DNA from: Secundilactobacillus kimchicus JCM 15530
GTDB taxonomy: Bacteria > Bacillota > Bacilli > Lactobacillales > Lactobacillaceae
Reading direction: 5' to 3'
Assembly: GCF_001433995.1 (NCBI RefSeq)
Contig: NZ_AZCX01000005.1
Coordinates: 62,001 to 126,000, forward strand
Length of the DNA stretch: 64,000 nucleotides
In this document: positions 32,752 through 40,936 of the stretch, piece by piece
Layout: each line of letters starts with the position of its first letter
Position numbering within the stretch: position 1 is the stretch's first letter
Notes under the pieces: generated by a model
Databases searched by the model: none
What the model was told of the DNA's origin: nothing
The model's input: only the letters and a program-made list of their open reading frames with translations
Made by a program: the position numbers and the translations under genes

Positions 32752-35394
32752 ATGACAAAACAAATCTATTCATTTTCCGAAGGTAACATGACAATGCGCG
32801 ACTTATTAGGTGGCAAGGGGGCGAATTTGGCAGAAATGACCCACTTGGGGCTCCCCGTACCGCCTGGGTTTACGATCACAACTGCGGCTTGTCATGAGTA
32901 TCAACAAACGGGCAAGTTAAGTGACGCGCTTTTAGCAGAATTGAATCAGGCACTGATGGCGCTAAGCCAACAGACCGAAAAACGGTTCGGCGGCACCTCA
33001 CACCCGCTGTTGGTCTCGGTCCGGTCTGGGGCCGCCATTTCAATGCCCGGTATGATGGATACGATCCTCAATATTGGTTTAAACGATGAGACGGTCGCCG
33101 CACTGGCCGCCTTTACGCATAATGAACGGTTTGCTTTGGACAGTTACCGGCGATTGTTGGCCATGTTTGGTAACGTGGTTTACGGAATTGATGAGGCTGC
33201 GTTTGACCAAGTGTTGACAACGGTCAAGACTCAAAATGGGTACCATTCCGATTTATCGCTCACGGTAAACGATTTACAGTCAATTATTACGGCATTCAAG
33301 CAACTCTATCTAGAATCGGGCCGAGGCGCCTTTCCTCAGGATCCAAGCGACCAGTTGTTGGCGGCCATCAACGCCGTTTTTGAATCGTGGCATAATCACC
33401 GGGCTCAGGTTTATCGCCGCCAAAACAATATTTCAGAATCGTTAGGAACTGCGGTCAACGTTCAGGAGATGGTGTTTGGCAACGCTGGGGCAGATTCGGG
33501 GACTGGAGTGGCCTTTACCCGAAACCCAGCGACCGGGGAACCGGCCCTTTTCGGCGAATATTTGTTGAATGCCCAGGGCGAAGATGTTGTTGCGGGGATT
33601 CGAACGCCGCAACCGGTTGCGGTTTTACAGGAAGATATGCCAGCGTTATACGAGCAATTAGTCGAAACGGCGGCCGTTCTTGAGACCCACTATCATGACA
33701 TGCAAGACCTTGAATTTACGATCGAAAAAGGCCAGATGTTCCTATTGCAAGCAAGAAGTGGAAAACGAACCCCCACTGCGGCGGTCAAAATTGCAGTTGA
33801 TCAGGTGGCGGAGGGGTTAATCTCAAAAGAAACGGCGCTGCTTCGGGTCAAACCAGAGTCGGTGTCAGAAATGCTTCATCCAGAATTTGACACTGCTGAC
33901 TTAGCCCGTCAGACGCCCTTAACCAAGGGACTCCCTGCTTCGCCAGGGGCGGCAACCGGTCAAGTCTACTTCTCAGCAGCGGCCGCCAAGCAAGCAGCTG
34001 AGAATGGACAAAAAGTCGTGCTGATGCGCCAGGACACGTCACCTGAAGATATTGAGGGCATGATTGTGAGTCAAGCCATCGTCACGTCGCGGGGGGGGAT
34101 GACGTCGCACGCAGCCGTTGTGGCCCGCGGGATGGGAGCGACCGGCGTCGTCGGGACTCACGACCTCGTCGTTGATGCGCCTAACCAGTGCGCACGAGTC
34201 AACCAGCAAGAAATTCATGAAGGAGACTGGGTTTCCGTCGATGGGACTTCGGGTGCTTTGATGCTGGGGCAAATCAAAACCACGCCAGCCGCGGTTAAAG
34301 GCGAGTTATCCACCCTATTGAATTGGGCCAAGGATATCGCTGACATGGGGGTCTATACGAATGCCGATACGCCAAGCGATTTTCAACGGGCCCTGGATTT
34401 TGATGCGGACGGGATTGGACTGACCCGAACCGAGCACATGTTTTTTAAGCCGGAGCGCCTCTTACAGATGCGCCGGTTAATCCTCGCCACTGATGCGGCC
34501 GACCGGAAGGATCCGTTATCCAAGTTATTAACGATGCAACAGGCTGACTTTTACGAGCTATACCAATTAGCGCAAACCAAAGAAGTGACGATTCGACTAC
34601 TCGACCCACCACTCCATGAATTTTTACCCCATGATGAAAAAGAAATTCAGCTTGTTGCAACGCAGATTGGGGTTTCCCCTGACGAGCTTCGTGATCGCGT
34701 GGCCGCGTTAAAGGAGCTTAACCCAATGTTAGGTCATCGGGGGGACCGGTTAGCCGTGACGTTCCCTGATATTTATGAGATGCAAGTTCAAGCTATTATG
34801 ACGGCCGTGTTGAGACATCGAAAACAGGGGCTTGAGGTCCAGCCGCACATTATGATTCCGTTGACGGATTCCAGGGCAGAAATGGCCTGGGTCCGGGCTC
34901 TGGTTGAAGGTCAAATTCAGCGGATGCAGCCTGAAACGGGGGCGAAAGTTAGCTATACCATTGGTACTATGATGGAGATGCCGCGGGCCTGTGTGACGGC
35001 TGATCAAGTGGCCAGGGAGTCGGACTTTTTCAGTTTTGGGACGAACGATTTGACGCAACTGACGTTTGGTTACTCCCGTGACGACGTGGGCGCCTTTCTG
35101 CCAGAGTACCTTCGACAGGGAATTTTACCGGCTGATCCGTTTCAGACCATTGATACGCAAGGCGTTGGTGAGTTAATGAAAATGGCCGTCAATAAGGGTC
35201 GACAGACTAAGCCCGACTTACCAATTGGGGTCTGCGGAGAGGTCGGAGGTGACCCCGCCTCAATCGCGTTCTTCGAAGAAATCGGCGTCACGTACGTGTC
35301 CTGTTCTCCATTCCGGGTACCCGTCGCAAGGCTGGCGGCGGCAAGGGCAAAATTAAACAAAGTGCGGACCCAAACGGGTGACCACGGCGGATAA
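32752..35394 (+). CDS. ppdK: Pyruvate, phosphate dikinase
   Basis: An 880-residue enzyme that interconverts pyruvate, ATP and phosphate with PEP, AMP and diphosphate. Domains are ATP-grasp (1-340), the phosphohistidine swivel with His453 in SRGGMTSHAAVV and the regulatory Thr451, and a C-terminal PEP/pyruvate barrel with Cys828 in GVCGEVGGDP. It allows PEP synthesis for gluconeogenesis or glycolysis with pyrophosphate. The ATG at 32752 has AGGAAAGAG ahead; a GTG at 32743 overlaps that site. It is controlled by ccpN and a cre box, judging by context. Its last ~13 codons are repeated 122 bases downstream. Confidence 0.95.
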   Translation: MTKQIYSFSEGNMTMRDLLGGKGANLAEMTHLGLPVPPGFTITTAACHEYQQTGKLSDALLAELNQALMALSQQTEKRFGGTSHPLLVSVRSGAAISMPGMMDTILNIGLNDETVAALAAFTHNERFALDSYRRLLAMFGNVVYGIDEAAFDQVLTTVKTQNGYHSDLSLTVNDLQSIITAFKQLYLESGRGAFPQDPSDQLLAAINAVFESWHNHRAQVYRRQNNISESLGTAVNVQEMVFGNAGADSGTGVAFTRNPATGEPALFGEYLLNAQGEDVVAGIRTPQPVAVLQEDMPALYEQLVETAAVLETHYHDMQDLEFTIEKGQMFLLQARSGKRTPTAAVKIAVDQVAEGLISKETALLRVKPESVSEMLHPEFDTADLARQTPLTKGLPASPGAATGQVYFSAAAAKQAAENGQKVVLMRQDTSPEDIEGMIVSQAIVTSRGGMTSHAAVVARGMGATGVVGTHDLVVDAPNQCARVNQQEIHEGDWVSVDGTSGALMLGQIKTTPAAVKGELSTLLNWAKDIADMGVYTNADTPSDFQRALDFDADGIGLTRTEHMFFKPERLLQMRRLILATDAADRKDPLSKLLTMQQADFYELYQLAQTKEVTIRLLDPPLHEFLPHDEKEIQLVATQIGVSPDELRDRVAALKELNPMLGHRGDRLAVTFPDIYEMQVQAIMTAVLRHRKQGLEVQPHIMIPLTDSRAEMAWVRALVEGQIQRMQPETGAKVSYTIGTMMEMPRACVTADQVARESDFFSFGTNDLTQLTFGYSRDDVGAFLPEYLRQGILPADPFQTIDTQGVGELMKMAVNKGRQTKPDLPIGVCGEVGGDPASIAFFEEIGVTYVSCSPFRVPVARLAAARAKLNKVRTQTGDHGG

Positions 35395-35461
35395 GGCAGG
35401 AGCTCAAAAAATCCCGGGTTTGGATTTTATGAGCTGATGACTTATCCAGGAGTGGACAGTT
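35352..35461 (+). repeat. 110-bp direct repeat, copy 1 (3' end of ppdK)
   Basis: This copy covers the last codons and stop of ppdK and a following hairpin (AGCTCA...TGAGCT with inner AAAATCC/GGATTTT). It recurs at 35474-35583 with one difference (C to T in the CGG codon). The 12 bases between copies are unique. The period is 122 bases. Confidence 0.95.
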
Positions 35462-35473
35462 TGGGGGAGCCGG

Positions 35474-35583
35474 ATTAAACAAAGTGTGGACCCAAACGGG
35501 TGACCACGGCGGATAAGGCAGGAGCTCAAAAAATCCCGGGTTTGGATTTTATGAGCTGATGACTTATCCAGGAGTGGACAGTT
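35474..35583 (+). repeat. 110-bp direct repeat, copy 2
   Basis: A second copy of the ppdK end, without its own start. It encodes a pseudo-tail (LNKVWTQTGDHGG and stop) and a second copy of the hairpin. It is a recent segmental duplication, or a remnant of a larger one, and has no obvious independent function. Confidence 0.95.
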
Positions 35584-35685
35584 ACACGGATCGAATGAGG
35601 TTGGTCTCGGCCCTCGATTGCCCCTTGTTTTCACCACGGCCGTTAAGGCATAATGGTCCTAGTGAACAGGATGGAGGGCGTTAAA

Positions 35686-36147
35686 TTGATTATCCGAAAC
35701 GATCAACTTACCGAAGCGGATTACAATCAAATAGCCGATATTTGGCTGGCTGATAACCTTAAGAGTCACCAATTTATTGAAGCCAGTTATTGGCAAGAGC
35801 ATCTTGAGACGGCGGTTGCGGCTTTTCCCAAGGCTAATTTGTATGTGGAAAAAACTGATGGTCAGGTGCGCGGTTTTCTCGGCATGACCGGGGATGCGAT
35901 CGAAGGGCTGTTTGTTGCTCAGACGGATCAGCGCCAAGGGGTCGGTCAAGCGCTGATGGAGGCGGCGAAAGCTGAACACGACGTCTTGACGTTACAGGTT
36001 TATTGGAAAAATCATGCTGCACTGAAGTTTTACCTAGCCCAAGAATTTAAGGTGGATGACGACCATGTCGAGGAAGCGACGAAACAAGCGGTTTATGACA
36101 TGGTGTGGCGGAAAAATAAGGATAACCTGCATGGCTTTGACGCTTAG
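35686..36147 (+). CDS. GNAT-family acetyltransferase
   Basis: A 153-residue acetyltransferase related to YjaB. Motif A (FVAQTDQRQGVGQALMEAA) supplies the acetyl-CoA pyrophosphate loop R-Q-G-V-G. The C-terminal LKFYLAQEF and DMVW features are typical. The start is TTG 35686, with GGAGGG seven bases ahead; a longer frame from 35653 lacks a site. The substrate is unknown. It follows the ppdK-end duplication and ends at a strong terminator. Confidence 0.85.
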   Translation: MIIRNDQLTEADYNQIADIWLADNLKSHQFIEASYWQEHLETAVAAFPKANLYVEKTDGQVRGFLGMTGDAIEGLFVAQTDQRQGVGQALMEAAKAEHDVLTLQVYWKNHAALKFYLAQEFKVDDDHVEEATKQAVYDMVWRKNKDNLHGFDA

Positions 36148-36178
36148 AAATGGTTGAAGTAGGGTGGAAAGTGAAGTG

Positions 36179-36222
36179 CCCCATAATCGTTAGCTCAAGT
36201 GGCCAACGGTTGTGGGGTTTTT
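36179..36222 (+). terminator. Terminator after GNAT gene
   Basis: CCCCATAA.CGTTAGC pairs with GCCAACG.TTGTGGGG (two mismatches), followed by five T. Confidence 0.8.
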
Positions 36223-36277
36223 AGATAGCCAAAGCAAAAGCATTGAAAAATAAGCCTCGAAACGATACACTGCTTGT

Positions 36278-36291
36278 TGAAAGCGGTAACA
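36278..36291. promoter_or_regulatory. CcpA cre site before the SDR gene
   Basis: TGAAAGCGGTAACA matches TGWNANCGNTNWCA at all fixed positions. It lies 22 bases before the ATG, so it overlaps the initially transcribed region and should act as a roadblock or repressor site. Confidence 0.7.
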
Positions 36292-36312
36292 AAATGGATC
36301 GGAGGGCTTAAG

Positions 36313-37047
36313 ATGGGACAATTAGATGGTAAAGTAGCGATTATCACGGGTGCCTCCCAAGGAATGGGGGCAGCACACGCTAAGTTATTTGTAGCGGAAG
36401 GTGCTAAGGTGGTCATTACGGATATTAACGCGGAAAAGGGCGAAGCCTATGCCGATGAATTAGGTGAAAATGCTATTTTTGTGAAGCAGGATGTCGCGAG
36501 CGAGCAAGATTGGCAAACGGTTGTGGCAGCGACCCTTGAGAAGTGGGGGCAAATTGATATTTTAGTCAATAATGCCGGTATTACGTACTCTAAGTCGCTG
36601 TTTGACGTGTCACTGGCTGATTATCAAAAAATCGTCAATATTAATCAGGTCAGCGTCTTTCTTGGTATGAAGACGGTCGCGGCTAAGATGAAAGAAGCGG
36701 GTCGTGGTAGCATTGTTAATGTTAGTTCTCTAAATGGTTTAGTGGGTGGTGCAATTGGGTATACTGATACCAAGTTCGCCGTTCGGGGCATGACTAAAGC
36801 GGCTGCACTAGAACTCGCCCATTACGGGATTCGGGTCAACTCGGTGCACCCAGGGGTCATTTCGACGCCGATGATCCACCAAGGGGATACGGATGCAGCT
36901 GTGGCTGAATTTGCAAAGTCAATTCCACTAGGCCGCATTGCGGAACCCGAGGAAGTATCTAAGATGGTCCTGTTCCTGGCCTCTGATAATTCAAGTTATT
37001 CCACTGGTTCTGAGTTTGTGATTGATGGCGGCATATCGGCCCAATGA
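36313..37047 (+). CDS. Short-chain dehydrogenase/reductase
   Basis: A 244-residue classical SDR. The cofactor motif is TGASQGMG (12-19), NNAG is at 86-89, and the catalytic Ser139-Tyr150-Lys154 lie in NVSSLNGL...GYTDTK. The C-terminal IDGG is standard. Asp37 after the second strand (ITDIN) favours NAD(H). The closest groups are glucose 1-dehydrogenase and acetoin/diacetyl or alcohol dehydrogenases; the substrate is open. The ATG at 36313 has a GGAGGG site; an earlier in-frame ATG at 36274 would include the cre box. CcpA repression is likely. Confidence 0.9.
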   Translation: MGQLDGKVAIITGASQGMGAAHAKLFVAEGAKVVITDINAEKGEAYADELGENAIFVKQDVASEQDWQTVVAATLEKWGQIDILVNNAGITYSKSLFDVSLADYQKIVNINQVSVFLGMKTVAAKMKEAGRGSIVNVSSLNGLVGGAIGYTDTKFAVRGMTKAAALELAHYGIRVNSVHPGVISTPMIHQGDTDAAVAEFAKSIPLGRIAEPEEVSKMVLFLASDNSSYSTGSEFVIDGGISAQ

Positions 37048-37077
37048 CTGGTTCGCAAAAATAAGTATCAGAAAGAC

Positions 37078-37127
37078 AAAAAGGTGTTAGCCGCTTGAAA
37101 GTTTCAAGTAGCTGACACCTTTTTTTG
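37078..37127 (+). terminator. Terminator after SDR
   Basis: AAAAAGGTGTTAGC.GCTTGAAA pairs with TTTCAAG.AGCTGACACCTTTTT, a long stem followed by seven T. Confidence 0.88.
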
Positions 37128-37169
37128 AGGGTCAGTGTTTCAATTTTGACCTTGATAGCCGCACCGATG

Positions 37170-38174
37170 TTACCGGGACCAGTCAATCTGGGTTTGACGG
37201 TCCAAAATTCGGTCAATTTCGGCGAGTTCGTCGGTCGTGAAGTCGAGGTGGGCGAGTGCTTTGACGTTGTCGTCAAGTTGGCCTGGTCGACTGGCCCCAA
37301 TTAAGACGCTCACTAATTCGGGCTCCCGCAGGTTCCAGGCCAGGGCCATTTCAGCCAGTGTCTGGTGGCGACTGTGGGCGAGGTCGTTGAGCGCCTGAAC
37401 AGTTTTGATTGTTGAGGCCACCTGCTTGGGTTGTAAGAACGGACTGGATGAGCGAGACGCTCTGGAGTTGGCTGGAATGCCGTTGAGGTATTTATCCGTC
37501 AACAGTCCCTGTGACAGGGGACTAAAGCCAATTGCTGCCTTACCAGCGCTTTTAAGAACGGGGAATAAGTCGGTTTCAGGTTGGCGGTTAAACATGTTAT
37601 AGCGTACTTGGTGGATGATAAACGGGGTCCTCAATTTCTCGAATTCAGCCATCATGGCCGCCGTTTGCGCGCCATCGTAGTTTGAAATGCCAATGTAGAG
37701 GGCCTTACCTTGGCGCACCAAATCGTCCAGGGCACCAGCTGTCTCAGCTAAGTCGGTCTGGGGATCAAAGCGGTGACTGTAAAAAATATCAACGTAATCT
37801 AACCCCATCCGTTGCAGGCTCTGATTAGCACTCGCAATAATGCTTTTACGAGAGCCAAACGAGCCATACGGTCCCGGCCACATATCATAGCCGGCCTTGC
37901 TAGCAATCACAAGTTCATCCCGGTGGCCAGCTAGGTCGTTACGCAGGATGCGGCCGAAATTCTCCTCAGCGCTGCCGGGGATTGGCCCGTAGTTATTAGC
38001 GAGGTCAAAGTAGGTGATGCCAAGGTCAAAGGCTCGCTTGATGAGGGCGCGTTGGCTTGCCATGGGGTCCACGCTGCCAAAGTTGTGCCAGAGGCCAAGA
38101 GAAAAGGCGGGTAGCCGTAAGCCGCTTTTGCCCACGTGGCGGTAAATCATCTGATCATATCTTGAGCTTGTCAT
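37170..38174 (-). CDS. Aldo/keto reductase, YghZ/Gpr type
   Basis: A 334-residue AKR of the AKR14/YghZ group (L-glyceraldehyde 3-phosphate or methylglyoxal reductase). The tetrad is Asp57 and Tyr62 in FDLANNYG, Lys93 in ASKAGYDMWPG and His134 in YSHRFDP. The GPYGSFGSRKSI segment is diagnostic for the group. It probably detoxifies reactive carbonyls with NADPH. The ATG has an AGGAGG site. It is divergent from azlC; the ~135 bases between them hold both promoters, which I cannot place exactly. Confidence 0.92.
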   Translation of the reverse strand: MTSSRYDQMIYRHVGKSGLRLPAFSLGLWHNFGSVDPMASQRALIKRAFDLGITYFDLANNYGPIPGSAEENFGRILRNDLAGHRDELVIASKAGYDMWPGPYGSFGSRKSIIASANQSLQRMGLDYVDIFYSHRFDPQTDLAETAGALDDLVRQGKALYIGISNYDGAQTAAMMAEFEKLRTPFIIHQVRYNMFNRQPETDLFPVLKSAGKAAIGFSPLSQGLLTDKYLNGIPANSRASRSSSPFLQPKQVASTIKTVQALNDLAHSRHQTLAEMALAWNLREPELVSVLIGASRPGQLDDNVKALAHLDFTTDELAEIDRILDRQTQIDWSR

Positions 38175-38309
38175 TGAATAACCTCCTGATGTTTCATGCC
38201 ATTATTATACGTCCATTAAACAAACTTAACCGAATTATTTTGAAGTCGTTGACTTTAGCGAGCGCCATCGTTAACATGAGACTATTAGAAAAATGAGGGG
38301 ATGATGAGA

Positions 38310-39017
38310 ATGACGGATGACCTATCACCACGGGCTGGGGTGATGGAAGCCGTCCCGACGGCGTTTGGCTACATTGGTGTTGGGATAGCCTTTGGCATTA
38401 TTGCAAAGGCGAACGGCTTTAGTTTGTTAGAAATCTTGTTACTGTCAATGGTTACATATGGGGGCTCCGCTCAGTTTATTATGGTGAGCATGATGGCGGT
38501 ACACGCTAGCTTGCTGGCCATTTTACTCTCCGTCTTTCTGGTCAATTCACGGATGATTTTAATGAGCACAGTGGTGGCGCCCTATTTTAAATCGGAATCT
38601 ATGATGCGAAATATCGTTATCGGGTCCCTGATTACTGATGAAACATTCGCGTTGGGCATGAATAAGTTGAATTATACGGACCACACCTTACGATTCGGGT
38701 GGTACAACGCCGCTAATTTATTCGCGTATCTCATCTGGGCTGTGGCGACGGTGGTCGGTGGGGCATTAGGGACTTTGATTGTTGATCCCCAGAAATTTGG
38801 GATGGATTTTGCGATTGTGGCCATGTTCATCGGATTGTTGTACCTGCAAGTCATTGCCGATAAGACGATTCGGCTAACGATTCAACTGGCTGTCATTGGC
38901 TTTGTCATCGTCATTATGGTGGTCGGCCTGATTTTTATTCCCAAAAATGCACTCTTGTTGTTAGCCGCTATTTTGGGATGTTCATTTGGGGTGGTGTTAA
39001 AACATGGCGCTCGATAG
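38310..39017 (+). CDS. azlC: AzlC-family branched-chain amino acid exporter
   Basis: A 235-residue membrane protein with six or seven helices. It is the large subunit of an AzlCD/BrnFE exporter. GIAFGIIAKANGF and the MVTYGGSAQF block (about residues 50-59) are family marks. With AzlD it exports Leu, Ile and Val or analogues, relieving excess after peptide uptake. Three in-frame ATG codons lie at 38301, 38304 and 38310; the last is best spaced from GAGGGG. Its end overlaps azlD by 14 bases. Confidence 0.92.
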   Translation: MTDDLSPRAGVMEAVPTAFGYIGVGIAFGIIAKANGFSLLEILLLSMVTYGGSAQFIMVSMMAVHASLLAILLSVFLVNSRMILMSTVVAPYFKSESMMRNIVIGSLITDETFALGMNKLNYTDHTLRFGWYNAANLFAYLIWAVATVVGGALGTLIVDPQKFGMDFAIVAMFIGLLYLQVIADKTIRLTIQLAVIGFVIVIMVVGLIFIPKNALLLLAAILGCSFGVVLKHGAR

Positions 39018-39330
39018 TTACGTTTTGGGGGTTATTTTAGTTAGTGGGTTAGTCACTTGGTTATCGCGAATTTTCCCTTTTGTCTTATTGAAACACTTTA
39101 GTTTACCAGCAGTGGTGATTAATTTTTTGAGCTTTGTGCCCATTAGTATTATGACCGCACTGTGGATTAATAGCTTGTTTATTCAACACTTGGGGCACTT
39201 TCCAGCAGTGGATTGGCCTAACTTTTTAGCGAGTGGGCCGACCATTTTAAGTGCCATGATTTCTAAGAACTTGATGGTAATCGTGGTTGTTGGCGTGATT
39301 TCTTTAGCAGTCATAAAGGCTGTCATGTAA
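39004..39330 (+). CDS. azlD: AzlD-family small exporter subunit
   Basis: A 108-residue, four-helix partner of AzlC. The conserved SRIFPFVLLKHFSLPAVV segment (about 21-38) and a C-terminal helix ending in AVM fit AzlD. The ATG at 39004 lies inside azlC, so the two are coupled. The pair is convergent in function with the Liv importer that follows on the same strand, but the liv transcript has its own promoter at 39371. Confidence 0.9.
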   Translation: MALDSYVLGVILVSGLVTWLSRIFPFVLLKHFSLPAVVINFLSFVPISIMTALWINSLFIQHLGHFPAVDWPNFLASGPTILSAMISKNLMVIVVVGVISLAVIKAVM

Positions 39331-39370
39331 GGGTTTTGAATATAATAGTGTGAATAATATTAAAAAAACG

Positions 39371-39400
39371 TTGACGTTTTCTCATTCGTATGGGTATACT
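39371..39400 (+). promoter_or_regulatory. liv operon promoter
   Basis: TTGACG (39371-39376) and TATACT (39395-39400) are 18 bases apart. Transcription would start near 39407, 35 bases before the leader-peptide ATG. Confidence 0.75.
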
Positions 39401-39441
39401 CTAATCATTAAATCAAGCAATCTTAACGGGAGGTTACCAAC

Positions 39442-39537
39442 ATGTCAGCTCAATACACCATCATCGCGGTAACCACTACCGTTCAAGATTTAGTCTTATT
39501 ATTAAAAACCAAGGACCCGACATTGACTGCGTTGTAG
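39442..39537 (+). CDS. Leader peptide of the liv operon (31 residues)
   Basis: A 31-codon frame with a strong CGGGAGG site eight bases ahead of its ATG. Eleven of 31 residues are Ile, Leu or Val: Ile7-Ile8, Val10, Val14, and a run Leu-Val-Leu-Leu-Leu at 17-21 using TTA and GTC codons, plus Leu28 and Leu31. It has no membrane or enzymatic features. Promoter, leader frame, alternative hairpins and a terminator precede the branched-chain amino acid import operon. This is the layout of ribosome-mediated attenuation, as known for the ilv-leu leader of Lactococcus. Function is inferred from layout only. Confidence 0.65.
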   Translation: MSAQYTIIAVTTTVQDLVLLLKTKDPTLTAL

Positions 39538-39561
39538 GACACGCCTACACCACATCAACAA

Positions 39562-39650
39562 GTTGAGCCCTTATTTATGTTTTTAATGATGAGGGCTTGA
39601 TCAATATCAGCGGATTTCAAACCTCATTCATTAAAGAATGAGGTTTTTTT
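39562..39650 (+). promoter_or_regulatory. Attenuator of the liv operon (alternative hairpins and terminator)
   Basis: The terminator is a perfect 10-bp stem (AACCTCATTC 39620-39629 with GAATGAGGTT 39636-39645) followed by seven T. Its 5' arm can instead pair with AATGATGAGG at 39585-39594 (10 bp, one bulge). That segment can also pair upstream: GTTGAGCCCT (39562-39571) with AGGGCTTGAT (39592-39601). The three stems exclude one another in sequence. Codons 24-27 of the leader (39511-39521) are partly complementary to 39562-39572, which would link translation to the switch. Confidence 0.6.
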
Positions 39651-39714
39651 ATTGCCTGACACCAAGGGAGGTCAGTTTGTCAGACAAGCTAATTACAGAA
39701 AGTGGGATGGAATA

Positions 39715-40914
39715 ATGATGAAGAAAAGTATGATGAAGAAATTGACTGGGTTTGCCACAATTGCTGCAACAGCAATGATTTTTGCAGGATGTAGTACCGC
39801 TTCAACGACCGGTTCTGGGAATAAGCAAACCGGCAATACAATTAAAATTGGCGTCAACATGGAACTTTCTGGAGCTGCCGGGGGATATGGAAATCAACAA
39901 AAGCAAGGCATCCAGATGGCAGTTGATGAAATCAACGATGCTGGTGGGATAAACGTCAATGGCAAGAAAAAGAAAATTGATTTGATTATCAAGGATAATA
40001 AAACGGCGACGAGTACCAGTGCCTCGGTTGCTGCTCAGTTGGCTAACAACGATAAGGTTTCAGCCATCATTGGACCGGCGACGACCAATGCCGGGACCGC
40101 GCAGACGCCTAACATTACTAAGGCCGCTGTGCCAGCCTTGAGCCCATCAGCGACTGATCCTGACTATACGTTGCAAAAGAACGGCAAAGTTCAGCCCTAT
40201 GTCTTTCGGGCCTGTTACCAAAACAACTTCCAGGGAGGCACAGCCGCTAAGTTTACATACAATAATTTGAAAGCTCGTCGGGTGGCCATTTTGGGAGATA
40301 ACTCAACCGATTATGGGACTGGTTTGGCGAAGGCCTTTAAGAATCAGTTTAAGGGTAAGATCGTCGCCAACCAGACGTTTGCTGCGGGGGATAAAGATTT
40401 CAACGCTGTGTTGACCTCGTTTAAGAGCAAAAAAGCGGATGCCATTTTTGTCCCTGGTTACTACTCAGAAGTTGGACTGATCATTAACCAAGCTCGTCAA
40501 GCTGGCATCAACGTCCCAATTGTGGGGACTGACGGGATGGCCGATCCTCAGTTGGTCAAAATTGCGGGTGCCAAGAACGCGACTAACGTGTACTACACCA
40601 CACCATTTTCAACAATGGCCTCGAAGAAAAACCCAACGGCCGCTAAGTTTATGAAGGCTTACCAAGCTAAATATCATCAAGTCGCCCCAACCTTCTCAGC
40701 TCTGGCTTACGATTCCGTCAACATGGTGAAACAAGCCATTGAAAACGAAAAGTCAGCAGACTCGAAGAAAGTGGCGGCCGGTCTGGCAAAAATTAAGAAC
40801 TTTGACGGTGTCACTGGGACCATTACGATTGATAAGGATCACAACGCTCAAAAGCCAATTGCCATCGAAACTTTGAAGAATGGTAAGGTCGTTAACTCAG
40901 TTTCAATTAAGTAG
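39715..40914 (+). CDS. livJ: Branched-chain amino acid ABC substrate-binding lipoprotein
   Basis: A 399-residue lipoprotein. The signal peptide ends in the lipobox FAGC with Cys26, which is lipidated and anchors the protein to the outer face of the membrane. The rest is a type I periplasmic-binding fold of the LivJ/LivK family (IGVNMELSGAAGGYGNQQ near the start). It captures Leu, Ile, Val or a related amino acid for LivHMGF. ATG 39715 and 39718 are both possible, with GGGATGG ahead. Longer frames upstream would run into the attenuator. Confidence 0.93.
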   Translation: MMKKSMMKKLTGFATIAATAMIFAGCSTASTTGSGNKQTGNTIKIGVNMELSGAAGGYGNQQKQGIQMAVDEINDAGGINVNGKKKKIDLIIKDNKTATSTSASVAAQLANNDKVSAIIGPATTNAGTAQTPNITKAAVPALSPSATDPDYTLQKNGKVQPYVFRACYQNNFQGGTAAKFTYNNLKARRVAILGDNSTDYGTGLAKAFKNQFKGKIVANQTFAAGDKDFNAVLTSFKSKKADAIFVPGYYSEVGLIINQARQAGINVPIVGTDGMADPQLVKIAGAKNATNVYYTTPFSTMASKKNPTAAKFMKAYQAKYHQVAPTFSALAYDSVNMVKQAIENEKSADSKKVAAGLAKIKNFDGVTGTITIDKDHNAQKPIAIETLKNGKVVNSVSIK

Positions 40915-40936
40915 GCTATGAATGGAGGCCAGTACA

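Noticed and set aside
35288-35637. Two similar minus-strand open frames at the ppdK end
   Set aside because: They resemble each other only because they read the duplicated 110-bp segment backwards; no ribosome site or family similarity.
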